From the NCBI GenBank assembly GCA_022393335.1, contig JAJEKB010000237.1:107215-171214 (forward strand): a stretch of 64,000 bases of DNA. Direction: 5' to 3'. This document shows, one piece after another, positions 25,536-41,021 of this stretch. Source of the stretch: Macrotrachela quadricornifera. Lineage: Eukaryota; Rotifera; Eurotatoria; Philodinida; Philodinidae. Under the pieces are notes generated by a model. The model was not told where the DNA came from and searched no databases. It was given only the letters and a program-made list of their open reading frames with translations. The position numbers were made by a program, and so were the translations under genes. Every line of letters begins with the position of its first letter. Position 1 is the first letter of the stretch.

Positions 25536-26472
25536 TTAATTTTTGAACATGTCTGAAAGTAATTTTGACATGGATGCATTACCAATTGTACGTGCAAAAT
25601 AAGTTTTTTCAATTAATAATGATGGAATACTTCGTAATAATGGTAATGTTAAAAGTAATCGACCAAAACTATAGAAAATAAAAAAAAAAATAACGTAAAA
25701 TTTTATTTTTTATATTAATATATAAAAATTTTATTTTTACCGAGTTGGTTGTGTTGGATTATGAATTTGTGTAAATTGTGCCAATGTTATTTGTGCTTGA
25801 TCTTGTAAATTTTCAACCATTTTTGATTCTCTTAATGTTCGAGTATCTTCAAAAAAAAAAAATAAAATAAAAAAAACGAGAAAAATATTTTTTTTTTTAT
25901 ACCAAAACGAAAAAGAACAATTGCTTTTAAACAAGCAAATTCAATTGGATCAAGTTTTAATTGTTTAAAACGATATAATATATCATTTAATAAACGATAA
26001 ATTGATTTTCCATTTTCATTTTCTAATTGATAACGATTAAGAGCTGTTGTAAAAAGTGGTCCACCATTATCTAATGATGTTGAACATTGTATTGCCCAAA
26101 GAAGAAATAATTCTGACCAAGATTCTTCTAATAAAATTAACTTAAAAGAAAAAAAAAACGAAGAAAATTTGTTTGACAGATGGAAAAAGTAATTTATCGT
26201 TTTTTTTTTTTATTTTTATTCTTGAAGATTAACAATGATACTTTTAAATCTCTTCTACTTGACAATTTTTAGTTCATCTTATTATCACTCTTATGTTGAT
26301 TGAATGTGAATTTATTTATTTCTTGATCCTTCTTTCATCATTTGATTATTTGAATAGAGAAAATAATATGTATCGAGTTCATCAAAAGATGTTCATGTTT
26401 TCAAATGACATGATATTTTAGGATTAGAATATGTCAATAAAAAACATTATTTGAACTTGTTTCTTTTGATAG

Positions 26473-26503
<31 letters not shown>

Positions 26504-26927
26504 CCTGATCACGAAAAGGTAAATTTGAAAATGTTGGTAAATTACGAATCCATTTAACAATCATCAAAAGTATTTGTGCTGATGTTGCTGATATTTGATC
26601 ATCTGTTTCATTTGAATATACTTGTGATGTTGATAAATCACATTCATCTTATATAGAAACAAAAAAAAAACATAAAATAATTTAATTTTTAAATTTAAAT
26701 TTCGTTTTTTTGTTTTACCATCTTGTTTTATTGATGATGTACTACCTTCACCAGGTGATGAAGCTGAATTAGAATTTGTTGGACGATGATGCATAACTGA
26801 TACTGTTGTACCATTACCGTCACAATGAAAATCAATTGAATCTGCACGAACTTGAGCACTATTACGTGGTTGACGTTCATTTTGTACCGCTTTTATTTCA
26901 AAAAAAATCAAAATTCATTTTATTGAA

Positions 26928-26958
<31 letters not shown>

Positions 26959-28641
26959 AGAATATTTACCTTCTTTTATCATACCCATTTGTAAACACTA
27001 AAACAAAAAACAAAATTCTATAATAAAAAAAAAAAAGAACGAAATAATCATTTGATTTGTCATTACTTTTTTAAGTCGACAAGCTTGACATTGATTACGA
27101 TGTGCTTTATCAACAATACACATACCTGTATTTGCTTGACAACTAATATAGAAAAATAAGTTTTATTTTCTAAGATTAAAAAAAAAGAAGAGAATTACCG
27201 ATAAATTAATTTTCGTCGAACACTTCGTTTAAAAAATCCACTACAACCATTGCATGCTAATATTCCATAATGTTTCCCACTTGAAATATCTCCACAAACT
27301 GCACAAATTAAATTATTTCCCATATTATGATTAGTTGACATTGCATTGGCTCCAACAACTCCAGCAGCAGCAGCAGCCGCAGCCGCTGCTGCTGCAGCTA
27401 ACTTAGCAGCTTGTTGATTACGTTGTTGTTCAGCAACAACAGCAGCTGCAGCTGCTTCAGTATATTTAGCCATATTAGCAAAATAAGCATGAGGAGAGAT
27501 TGGATATGGTTGGACAAGAGCATAACGATGATTTGTAAATGAATGAGGTCGAACCATTTTTGATGATGATGTTGTTGTTGATGACGATGATGAGGGTAAA
27601 CACATTGAAAGAATACCAAATGGATTTTCAGCATTTGAAGTTGTTTTAGGTGGTATTAATGAATTATAATAATTTAAAATTGGTTCTTCTTTTGGTTGAA
27701 CAAGTCGATCTTGTTCATCATTATTACTTTCAATACTACTATGACTACTACTATCATCATCATTAATTGTTGGACTTGTTTCATTTGGTGGTGGTGGTGA
27801 TGATGAACAATCTAATTAAAGAATAAATATACAAATCAAATTCTATATTTCACTCATTCTTATTCTTCTTTTTTTTTTTTAGATTAAGATTTGCCGCTCA
27901 CACGCCTCTTCATCCTTATGAGAACAACAACACTACTCAAAATGACGATGTGTATGTGATTAATTTTATATAGAATGTATATACTGCTACTGCATTTCTT
28001 GACAAGTTTAACGATGTTAATTTAGCCAGAGTGAACACACTCTCAGCATGATGTCTTCAAATCATTGATCACTTGTGCGAAGGAAGAAGAAAAAAAAAAA
28101 GAAGAGAGATCGATGTGATGTGCGTCTAATTTGTTCTACTTCGTCGCTGCATGATGATTATCATCATCATCATCATCTTTTTCTTTTCATATGAAATATT
28201 CGATCGAGCAAAAAGAAGATAAGTTTTTTAGACTTAATTGGATAACGTGCTGTCGTTGTCGTCAACTTCCAATTCTCAATTTCTAGAAAGAAATCTATTG
28301 AATTATCATCGTGCAAATAACAATTGAACAGGGAAAGTCTAATCGAAAAAAAAAGAACATGTCATAGACAATAGAACGACAAGTGAATGTCTCAAGATAA
28401 TCATTGTTCACTAGAAGATTTACGCTTCAAAAGATTTACTCACACACTTTGTATATCAATAGAAAAGAAACTTTTCGATACATTAAATAAAAAAGGGAAA
28501 TAGACATAAATTGTAACACCCAAAAAGGAAATCCGAAAGAAAAAAATCTATTCGATACAATAATATCTACATACCATTATTGTTTGATGATTTAGTATTA
28601 TTATTATTATTATTATTAATATTATCTTCATTAATATCCAT
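25536..28641 (-). CDS. NR2E3: Nuclear receptor of the NR2E3/PNR (photoreceptor-specific) group
   Basis: Ligand-regulated or orphan transcription factor. Nine exons (28575-28641, 27199-27811, 27067-27142, 26970-26997, 26719-26889, 26505-26647, 25903-26140, 25741-25846, 25536-25668) give about 524 residues. The N-terminus is Asn/Ser/Pro-rich and has a run of about 13 alanines. The two-zinc-finger DNA-binding domain (about residues 191-256) has [15 protein letters not shown] and the P-box CNGCSG, which is diagnostic of the PNR/NR2E3/FAX-1 group, then [15 protein letters not shown] and [15 protein letters not shown]. The post-DBD sequence [13 protein letters not shown] is shared with NR2E3. The ligand-binding domain includes [19 protein letters not shown] and ends [10 protein letters not shown]. 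Orthologues specify photoreceptor and sensory neuron identity. A potential role in eyespot or sensory cells is inference. An (AAAT)n microsatellite lies in the intron near 26930-26960. Confidence 0.92.
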
Positions 28642-30199
28642 AATTAAAGAAATAAATGAAAAACAGAAACTAAAAAAAAAGATACTTTTTTGCTTCGTAT
28701 AAAAAATGTCAAGTGCGTTGAGGTGTAAATCAAGCGCGAGGCGTCGAGATCGAATGAAAGAGCACTACCAACCATCATCATCGATCAACTTAATTTCGAG
28801 TGGTGGGAAAGAGAGAGAAAAAGAGCAAAAGAAAATCTTTCATTGGTTAACATCAGTTAAATATTTGAGAAAAAGAATAATTCTCCGTTTTTTTTTCTTT
28901 TTCTTCTTTTTCTTTCAACGAATCAGCTTCTTCATCAATTTCTTCTTCTTCTTCTTCTCTCTTGTGACATGTCAGAGAGCGGTATGGCATATATACGAGA
29001 GACGAAATAAGAGAAGAAAAAGAGATTTACTGCTAGTGCATTGACTACCAATGTTGAAATTGGGGATTAATAAGAGGAACCATCGGATATGAAACATTTT
29101 TTTTCTTACTACTAAATCAGACATGCATATATAATATAAAAAATCTTTGACATATATTTATCAAATAAAGCAAAAAGAAAAACAGGAATAAATTGTTAGA
29201 TTAACTATCAATACAAAAAGTAAAGAAAAAAAAAGTAAAATAAAATCAATTTGAATATGTAGATCAGTGAATTGGTGAAAAGTATCTTTATATATATATA
29301 TATATATATAGAGTTATTTAGTTATTTACTTATCGTCTTTTAAATAACAGAAAACATCTTATCATTGCTTTTTATTGACAGATGTATTGCCAACAAAAAC
29401 GAATGTCATTCTCTTTTCTCATCAAATTGAATGAGACCAACGAACGCGTGTTATAGGCTTATCATTTCAATTTATTTTAACAATATATTCCATCCTTACT
29501 AGTAACCCTAACATACACCTAGATATAATTTTAAATCGTTGAATAAATAGAAAATGAATTTGATCATCAACAAGTATAAAGAGTATAGTAGGTATAATTG
29601 ATGTGACACGTGTGAATCTAACCAAGCGAATAATGACTTTTTCTTTTTTTTTGATAGGAAAAAAAAAAAAGAAAGTTATCTTTCACAAAAAAATTCTTTG
29701 ACAGATGAATCTATTAGATTTCGTGTGTTCTTTGTTTTATGAATATATATTAATATGTGCGTATTTTACACTTGAAATTTACCGTTTTTTTCTTCTTCTT
29801 TCTTTTTTAACAATCTTTTCTTGTTTAATGAGACACGCAGCAAGTTTCAGCTATGCATTGTAAACGTCAATCATAATGTCGTCGGTCTGCCAACAACAAG
29901 TGGATTTGTCCTAACTTTGACGCGATTTGTCACACGCACATTTTTTCTAAATGTCATGCACGCTTTCGAAATGTCTCATTAGAGTTCAATATTTTGTAAT
30001 CTTTTTCAATATAATAGAAAATTTCGTTTAATACACATATATATTTTAAATTATAAAAAAGGTAGAAGATAATGTAGGATAAATAGTTTAAATCACAGTA
30101 AATATGAAAATTGAACAAGAAAAAAAACTATATATTCATTTATATAAATGATATATGATGTTTAAAGAAAATCAAAAAATTGCTTTGGTATTTTATCTT
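28642..30199. other. Intergenic region upstream of the nuclear receptor gene
   Basis: About 1.56 kb between the nuclear receptor start and the UBE3A stop. It contains GA/CT-rich tracts (28800-28990), a TA microsatellite (29288-29310) and A/T runs. A 112-residue plus-strand frame at 28706-29044 is Arg/Lys- and Phe-rich translation of these tracts, not a gene. Likely the nuclear receptor promoter and 5' UTR. Confidence 0.5.
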
Positions 30200-34764
<4,565 letters not shown>

Positions 34765-35014
34765 TATCTTTTCTTTGAATATCTATTTAATTTATTTTAA
34801 ATAATCGAAGATATTAATATTAACTGTTGTACTTCCTTGCATTTATTTTATTTTTGTCCCCTATTTTGCCACAGCTACGAAGTATTTATACCAATAGAAC
34901 GTTGAAGAATTAGTAAAAAATAAGAATATATTCTACAGAGGGCGTTTCTTTTGGATTTAGATTTGTTTCTAAAGAAAAATATCGCGGGAATAGATTCTTT
35001 CAATTAATTATTGA
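34765..35014. promoter_or_regulatory. Bidirectional promoter region between UBE3A and CFAP299
   Basis: Only 250 bp separate the two divergent start codons, so both 5' UTRs and both promoters must fit here. It contains a less AT-rich patch (CAGAGGGCGTTTC near 34936, ATCGCGGGAA near 34981). No TATA box was assigned. Confidence 0.6.
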
Positions 35015-36513
35015 ATGATGAATACATCAAAAAATGTAAATAATATATTTAAATATATTATTTTATTTATAATATTCATAGAAATTACTTCGACAATTTC
35101 ATACAGATGATGATCAAAATCCAATAGCTGATTTTGTTACTGAATTTCCTAGTAAGTTACAAGATAGAATATCAAATCTATTCTATTTAATTATAGCATA
35201 CGAAGCATTTCTTGATAGTCAAATATCAGATATTGATCAGAATTATTTACAAGTAAGAGTTTAATAATATAAGAGAAAAAAAAGAAAAAGAATTATTTTA
35301 TATTAATTGAATATTAAGGATAGTGATATAGCACGTGAATTTGTTGAATTAGGTTATCGAGGTATTGGTCAAGCTATATCTCGAAAAGATTTTGAAGAAC
35401 GTAAACATCGTGCTGAACTTATTCTTTATTCTCGTCGACATGGTCCTATATCAATAATTAGTGATTCATTAACAATTACTGAAACATTTGCTAAAGCACT
35501 TGCTTCTCGAGAAGAAGCAAATCGAACAACACGTTTATTAACTATAATTTTTCTACGTGATAAAAATAATTTTGGTCATGAAATATCATCATATATTGAT
35601 TATGCATATCGATTAAAATTTGAAGATTTTACAGAATTTTTTCTTGGAAAAACTAAACTTATATCATTAATAACGGATTTAAGTTTTTATAATTGGGATA
35701 CACAAATATGTCGATCAAATGATACGAATAATTTTCATTTATTATCAGATGTTAATGGAATAAAATTTCGATGTGAACATGATAGAAAAATTGTTTATGT
35801 TGATCCAGAATTAAAACATTATGGAGATGGTACAACAAGAACAATTATAAATGCAGTTGGATATTTACAAGTTATTCTCTATGTAAATATTGAAATTCTT
35901 TATTTTTATTTTTTCAAAGATATCATTATAATACGAACAACTATAATGTTGTAACATTTTCCATCATTTTCTCAAGTCAAGATGTTTGCAGAAGAAAAAA
36001 AGAATTTTCCAATATTTTCAATATGATCAGAAATAGTACTCCTATAAAAGTTGTTCATTTTGAGTATAAGAAAAATAATCAAAACAGATTTTGAAAAAGA
36101 AGGAATTCAATCATACAATTTTTGTAGAGTTTTTCACAGTGTATCTTATGAAAAAAATTCAAGGCTTTATCATTTATCTAAGTCCAGATGTGTACGAAAT
36201 GAAAAATGTTACCTCATTATGAGCACTGTATAAATTAGAAAAAAATCATTTTTTTTCCAATATAATTTTTTCATTGTAAACTCCATTTTATATTCAAATT
36301 AAATATACCAAAACATGCTTTCCCATCATAGATAGTAGATTAATCGATAAAAGCATACAGTAATAAGAAAACAAAAAAAAAATGATAGAGTATAATCCAC
36401 GATTGTAACATATGGATGTTATTGAATTGTCCTAAATCAAAAATGAATTTGTATCATTTTAACTGGTTCTTTTTCTATTTTAGGATCATTATTTACGTCG
36501 AAAGAAATTTTAG
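35015..36513 (+). CDS. CFAP299: Cilia- and flagella-associated protein 299
   Basis: Conserved protein of ciliated eukaryotes (human C4orf22, 233 residues) linked to motile cilia and spermatogenesis; biochemical role unknown. Five exons (35015-35035, 35082-35151, 35197-35252, 35319-35882, 36484-36513) give 246 residues. Recognised by TYEAFLDSQISDIDQNYL, AREFVELGYRGIGQ, RKDFEERKHRAE, ASREEANRTTRLLTIIFLRD, GHEISSYIDYAYRLK, DLSFYNWDTQI and the C-terminal DHYLRRKF (human FDHISRRK). The last exon codes only nine residues and lies behind a 601-nt intron, long for this window; the final residues match the family, which supports that join. The first of two adjacent ATGs was used; the second would remove one residue. 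Confidence 0.93.
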
Positions 36514-36828
36514 AATCAATAAATAAAAACTTATTTTTCATTCATATTTTAATCATGTGATCGGATGATCATATAATTTTTTTTATGTCTGATTTAAATA
36601 ACTTGTTGATTTATATAGGAATTATACAAAAAACATATACTTATGAATATCAAAAACAAAAAGACAAATACAATTGTTGATATATATCAAACAAAAAAAC
36701 AAATAAATCGAAGAAGAAAAAAACAAGATCAGATGTTATTATATGTTCTTAAAAACATATTACATGTAAATTGAATAGTTTCATATACAAGACAAAAGAA
36801 AAACAATAACATAGACATAAATATGTAT
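36514..36828. other. Convergent 3' intergenic region
   Basis: About 315 bp between the CFAP299 and ALYREF stop codons. AT-rich, presumably the 3' UTRs of both genes. No other feature was seen. Confidence 0.5.
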
Positions 36829-37752
36829 TTATTTTTTTTGTTTACTTGCAGCACGATATGCATCAAGTTCAGCATCAAGATCTTCAGCTGTAACATCATC
36901 TTTCTTTTTATTAATACTATTTTGTTGTTGTCTATTATCGCGTGTTGGATTATTTCGAACTATATTTTGTTGATTATTATTACGATTACCAGATCGTTGA
37001 TTTCTATTACCACCTCCATTAATTAATGATGAAAATCGATTTGATTGTGGTCTAGATCCATCATTAACACCACCTACTAGACTGATGTCCATTGCACGAC
37101 CTATGTATAGATTAAATAAGAAAATTAATGTGATTGTAGTTTGTTTATTTTTTTTTTTCTAATTATTTTACCATCAAGATTGAGAGTATTATATTTTCGT
37201 TGAGCAGAAATAGCATCAACACGACGTTCATATACAACTTCAGCTGTACCTAAAGATCGACCACTTTCATCATAATGTACGCGAGCTGTACGTATAGCTC
37301 CAACATCTCCAAATAATTCCTTAAAATAATAATAATAATAATAAAAATTAAAATAGAAAAATAAAATAAATTCTTACTTGAATATCGTCTGTAGTTACAT
37401 TATAATCAAGATTCGAAATAAGTAATTTGGTTGTACTATTTACACCAGTATTTCTTTGTCCTACTTGATTTCGATTTGTATTATCTTCATATAGATCATG
37501 TTTCCAACGACCTGCTGTTGATAGATTTGATGTTCGAGGCTAAATAAAACGAATAAAATAAATTAAAAAAAAAAGTAAAATTCTTACTATTCCACTGCCA
37601 CCACGAGTTCGAAATCCGTTACCACTTCCTCGACCAGTACGTCCTCGAAATCCTCGATTTCCACTACGGCCACGACCACCACGTTGATTTGCTTTACGAT
37701 CTAATCGAACGATATCGTCAAGATCAAGACTAAGTTTATCCGCATCGGTCAT
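36829..37752 (-). CDS. ALYREF: mRNA export adaptor ALYREF (Aly/REF, TREX complex)
   Basis: Nuclear adaptor that is recruited to mRNA by the helicase UAP56/DDX39B and hands it to NXF1. Four exons (37588-37752, 37378-37539, 37172-37319, 36829-37100) give 248 residues (human 257). The N-terminal UAP56-binding motif is KLSLDLDDIVRLDRK, followed by RGG/RG-rich sequence (NQRGGRGRSGNRGFRGR). The central RRM has TKLLISNLDYNVTTDDIQEL with RNP1-like SLGTAEVVYERR and LDGRAMDISLV. A second Arg/Asn/Gln-rich region leads to the C-terminal UAP56-binding motif TAEDLDAELDAYRA. All domains of the family are present in order. Divergent from RNF141 across 1.35 kb. Confidence 0.95.
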
Positions 37753-38433
37753 TTCAGTATATTGTTGTTGTTGATATTAAATATGATAATAAACTGGTGT
37801 TAATCTAAAAACTTCATGTGTTTTTTTTGTATATGGTACATTTCGCTGTTGATATAAATTTATTTTGAAATAAATTAAAATCATAAGTTTAATAAGAACA
37901 ATCCGGCTACATTTGTTTATTTTTTTTTGCCGGTGAGAAGATATACCCCGCACATGTTAACATATATTCGCCATATTCATCGAACGAATAAGCGAGTTAT
38001 GCATACAGAATACTATTCATTCTTGTTTTTATATATTTATTTCCTAAATTTTTTCATACTTGTTATACAAATGGGAACAACTCGAAATGATAAATTATTA
38101 AATAAAAATAACTAAATCATAATGCCAAAAGAGAGGAAGAAGAAAATAAATGTTGAATGGAAATTATTCTTTCATAAAAAAAAACAATGAAAGAAAAATT
38201 TTCTATACATAAATAATGTTTTGATAACCATATTGAAAATATGTGTAGATTGACCTTTATTATTACATTTTAACGAATTAGAATATTAATTTGAAAATTT
38301 AAAGAAATTAGTTTTTCAAAATATTTTATTTATTAAAAATAAATTTTTTAAAAGCAAATATTAAAATAAAAAACACTACAATTACCATTTATTTCTGATT
38401 GGCTGAATAAAAATGTTATTTGGTGGTAGCAAG
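37753..38433. other. Intergenic region upstream of ALYREF
   Basis: About 680 bp, AT-rich, ending at the hAT-type element. Likely holds the ALYREF promoter. A short plus-strand frame at 37927-38115 shows no family similarity. Confidence 0.45.
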
Positions 38434-38891
38434 CTGTGTTTCCAATGGTTCCAATGGCAAGTGTACACAGCAGGAGCCAAATGCACTGTACACCTGCTGT
38501 TTATCGTGTACACTCTGATATACACTTTGTTCAGAAAAACAAAGTGTACATTTTAAAAAATGATGATGATAAAGACAATTGAAATGTTGCTGATATGGTA
38601 TTCTCAAGCTATAGATAGAGTAAATTTTAATATTTTTTCGTGAAAACTTGTTAGTGTTTTATTTTGTGGCAAAATTACTCAAATTTATGAAATAGTACAT
38701 CTTCATATAATTTATATGCTTGATATTATTTGATATAACTTATGAACAAAAATAACATTTCATTATTTTTTCTAGATTATAAAAGTTTTTCAGTACACTT
38801 TGTTTTTAAAATCAAAGTGTACATATACACTTTCCTCTCAGATGCAAAGTGTACAGGTACATTTTGTCCAACATTTCCATTGGAAACATTG
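38434..38891. mobile_element. hAT-type non-autonomous element, family A copy 1
   Basis: Terminal inverted repeats of about 15 bp: CTGTGTTTCCAATGG at the left and its near reverse complement CCATTGGAAACATTG at the right. Flanking octamers gtagcaag and aaagcaaa match at five of eight positions, consistent with a decayed 8-bp duplication. Subterminal arms carry multiple copies of AAAGTGTACA/TGTACACTTT motifs, giving strong secondary structure. The same termini and subterminal sequence recur at 49220-49720. There is no coding capacity. Confidence 0.85.
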
Positions 38892-39097
38892 AAAGCAAAC
38901 ACTCACTCACGCACGCAAACACTTTATCTATCTATATACTACTTATCTTATTCTACTATCTATGAGTAATTAGAGTGTAATACGTTTAGTTAAATTCCAA
39001 AATTCATTTGTTTTCACATATAAATATTTATCATTTCTGTCTAAAATATGTTGTTCTCATCTGAAAAGAAATTTATTGTTGATAATCAATTTAAAGT

Positions 39098-39993
39098 ATG
39101 TGTGAAAAACAAGATAATGATGAATATGAATTCTTTCAAAAACGAGATAACTTGGAAGGTCTTGAATTAATTCCAACATATCTTAAAATAAGTCAAATTC
39201 TTCTTCTTCAATATGATGATTTTATTAAATTAATTAATCAATTTAATCAAACGTTAAAATCATTTACGAAAGATGAACCATATTATATTGAATTTTCTAT
39301 TATACCAGAATCAGATACAACTATGCTTTGGAAACTATTTATTCGTATAGTATGTTCACGAGTATGTAAAAATAGAATGTTTCTCTTTTTTTTTTTGTTA
39401 ATTAAATAATCGTATATTGATATTTTATTAGATTTCAACTATTGATAAAAGCGTATCAGAAACAATGGTTTTAAGTTTAAATCAATTTTTATCTATGTAT
39501 CAATCACTTACTCAACAATTATTAACATTAGAAACAAATTCATGTAATAATTTACAAAATTCAACAACAATACAAGAACAGTATTTTTCAATAGCAAACT
39601 TGTTTGTTAATAAGAAAATTATATTTATTTGCTTATTTTTATTGTAATATATTTCTAGATCTTTTCCAGCATTTGATACGAATGAATGTTGTATCTGTAT
39701 GGATCATCAATCAAATTTAGTTTTACCTTGTACACATAAAATTTGTGATGATTGTTTTAAACGATGGTTTGTATTAAATTCTTTTGTTTTTGTTTTAATT
39801 TAATAAAGTTTATTTATTAATTAGGTCTGATGAAACATCAGTTAGTGGATATCAAACATGTCCAATATGTCGTAGTGATATAAATATTGATGATGGTTTC
39901 ACACTTATTGAAATACCAAAATCAGATAATGTTAAGAAGGCATTGATAGAATCAATACTTTCATTACCTAAGGATTGTAAAGATAATAAATGA
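39098..39993 (+). CDS. RNF141: RING finger protein 141 homologue (probable E3 ubiquitin ligase)
   Basis: Four exons (39098-39361, 39432-39601, 39659-39766, 39825-39993) give 236 residues (human 230). The N-terminal half matches RNF141: IEFSIIPESDTTMLWKLFIR, then IVCSRISTIDKSVSE and MVLSLNQFLSMYQSLTQQ. A C3HC4 RING follows: CCICMDHQSNLVLPCTHKI, CDDCFKRW, TCPICR, which would bind an E2 enzyme. RNF141 in vertebrates is testis-enriched and membrane-associated. The vertebrate N-terminal myristoylation Gly (MGQQ) is absent; this protein starts MCEKQDNDEYEF. An ATG at 39048 lies in another frame, so 39098 is the start that keeps the conserved frame. Confidence 0.92.
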
Positions 39994-40532
39994 TTATTGA
40001 TTGTTTTCTTCTGACTATTATTTTATTTTATTTTTATATTAATATATTCTTGAATGTGTCCATATACAACAATATGATGAAAAATTGTAAATATCTTCAC
40101 TTTGCATTTCATGCAGACCAGCTAAGTTTTTGGTTAATACGAATGACGTAAGCAAATACTAACGTCAAGTGTTATTACCCGCTTCACTAATAATACTTCA
40201 CCTACTGTCAAATAAGAAAAAACATACATATTAAACGCTTTATTAATAATTTACAATAAAGTAACATATTTGAAAATCAATTGTTACAATATTTTGAAAT
40301 TTTCAAGCATAGAACACTAGTTTGTGCAGTCAACATTGTCAATTCAGTGTTCAAAAGACTTTAATTGTGGATTGGAACCATTCAACATAAATTTGGTCAT
40401 TTAATTTAACTAGTTTTTAACATCTTCTGTGCGTGCACAATTATGTTCGATCATTAATAACACTTTTTTCGATTTCTTTTTGTCTTAGATGAGCATTGAA
40501 AATTATCTATAGAGTATTCGAGATGTATTTTC
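39994..40532. other. Intergenic region
   Basis: About 540 bp downstream of RNF141, AT-rich, with no coding or structural feature recognised before the foldback element. Confidence 0.45.
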
Positions 40533-41021
40533 CTAATTAATTTAAAGGATATTCTTCTTTCTTAAAGAATGCAACAACTATAATTATAATGTGCTCTCAG
40601 GACAACATCGAGCTAATGACTTTGTCAAGAAAACTAGGAGAAATTCCGATAGATCGTCACGCAGAAGTTAGATTGCAGGATCAATGGAAGCAACACTATG
40701 AATTGATAAATTTTCGATCTTGTTATAAGGATAACTTGTGATGTGAAGTCTTCTGTACAAACATCATGATTTCAAACGAATAAGATTACGAGATGAATCA
40801 CCGAATATAGAAAAGGATCGATTGCTTGTTGGTACTTCTCCTTATTTCTTTTTTTTTAAACTGTATCTGTTGACTCTGTAATCTGACTTCTGCGTGACGA
40901 CCTATCGGAATTTCTCCTAGTTGTCTTGGCAAAGTCATTAGCTCGATACTGTACTGGGAGCATACTATAATTGTAGTTGTTGCATTCTTTGAGAAAGAAG
41001 AATATCCTTTAAATTAATTAG
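40533..41021. mobile_element. Foldback (MITE-like) element with about 145-bp inverted arms
   Basis: The left arm (about 40533-40682) starts CTAATTAATTTAAAGGATAT and continues TTCTTCTTTCTTAAAGAATG. The right arm (about 40877-41021) ends with the reverse complement CTTTAAATTAATTAG. Within the arms CGAGCTAATGACTTTG, ACTAGGAGAAATTCC and GATCGTCACGCAGAAGT also recur in reverse complement. The arms are roughly 85-90% alike and the spacer is about 195 bp. TTAA is present at both outer edges, but a target duplication cannot be fixed in this sequence context. Non-coding. Confidence 0.8.

Noticed and set aside
25903..26140. Apparent one-base frameshift in the nuclear receptor ligand-binding domain (SELFLL to AIQCS)
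   Set aside because: On recounting the run of A near 26098-26104 the frame closes as [11 protein letters not shown]; the first count was probably my error, so I keep the gene intact.
26928..26962. Tandem AAAT units considered as a CRISPR-like or regulatory repeat
   Set aside because: Simple (AAAT)n microsatellite within a nuclear receptor intron; no spacers.
28706..29044. 112-residue plus-strand frame upstream of the nuclear receptor gene
   Set aside because: Arg/Lys and Phe runs from GA/CT-rich tracts; no family resemblance, and it overlaps the likely promoter of the opposite gene.
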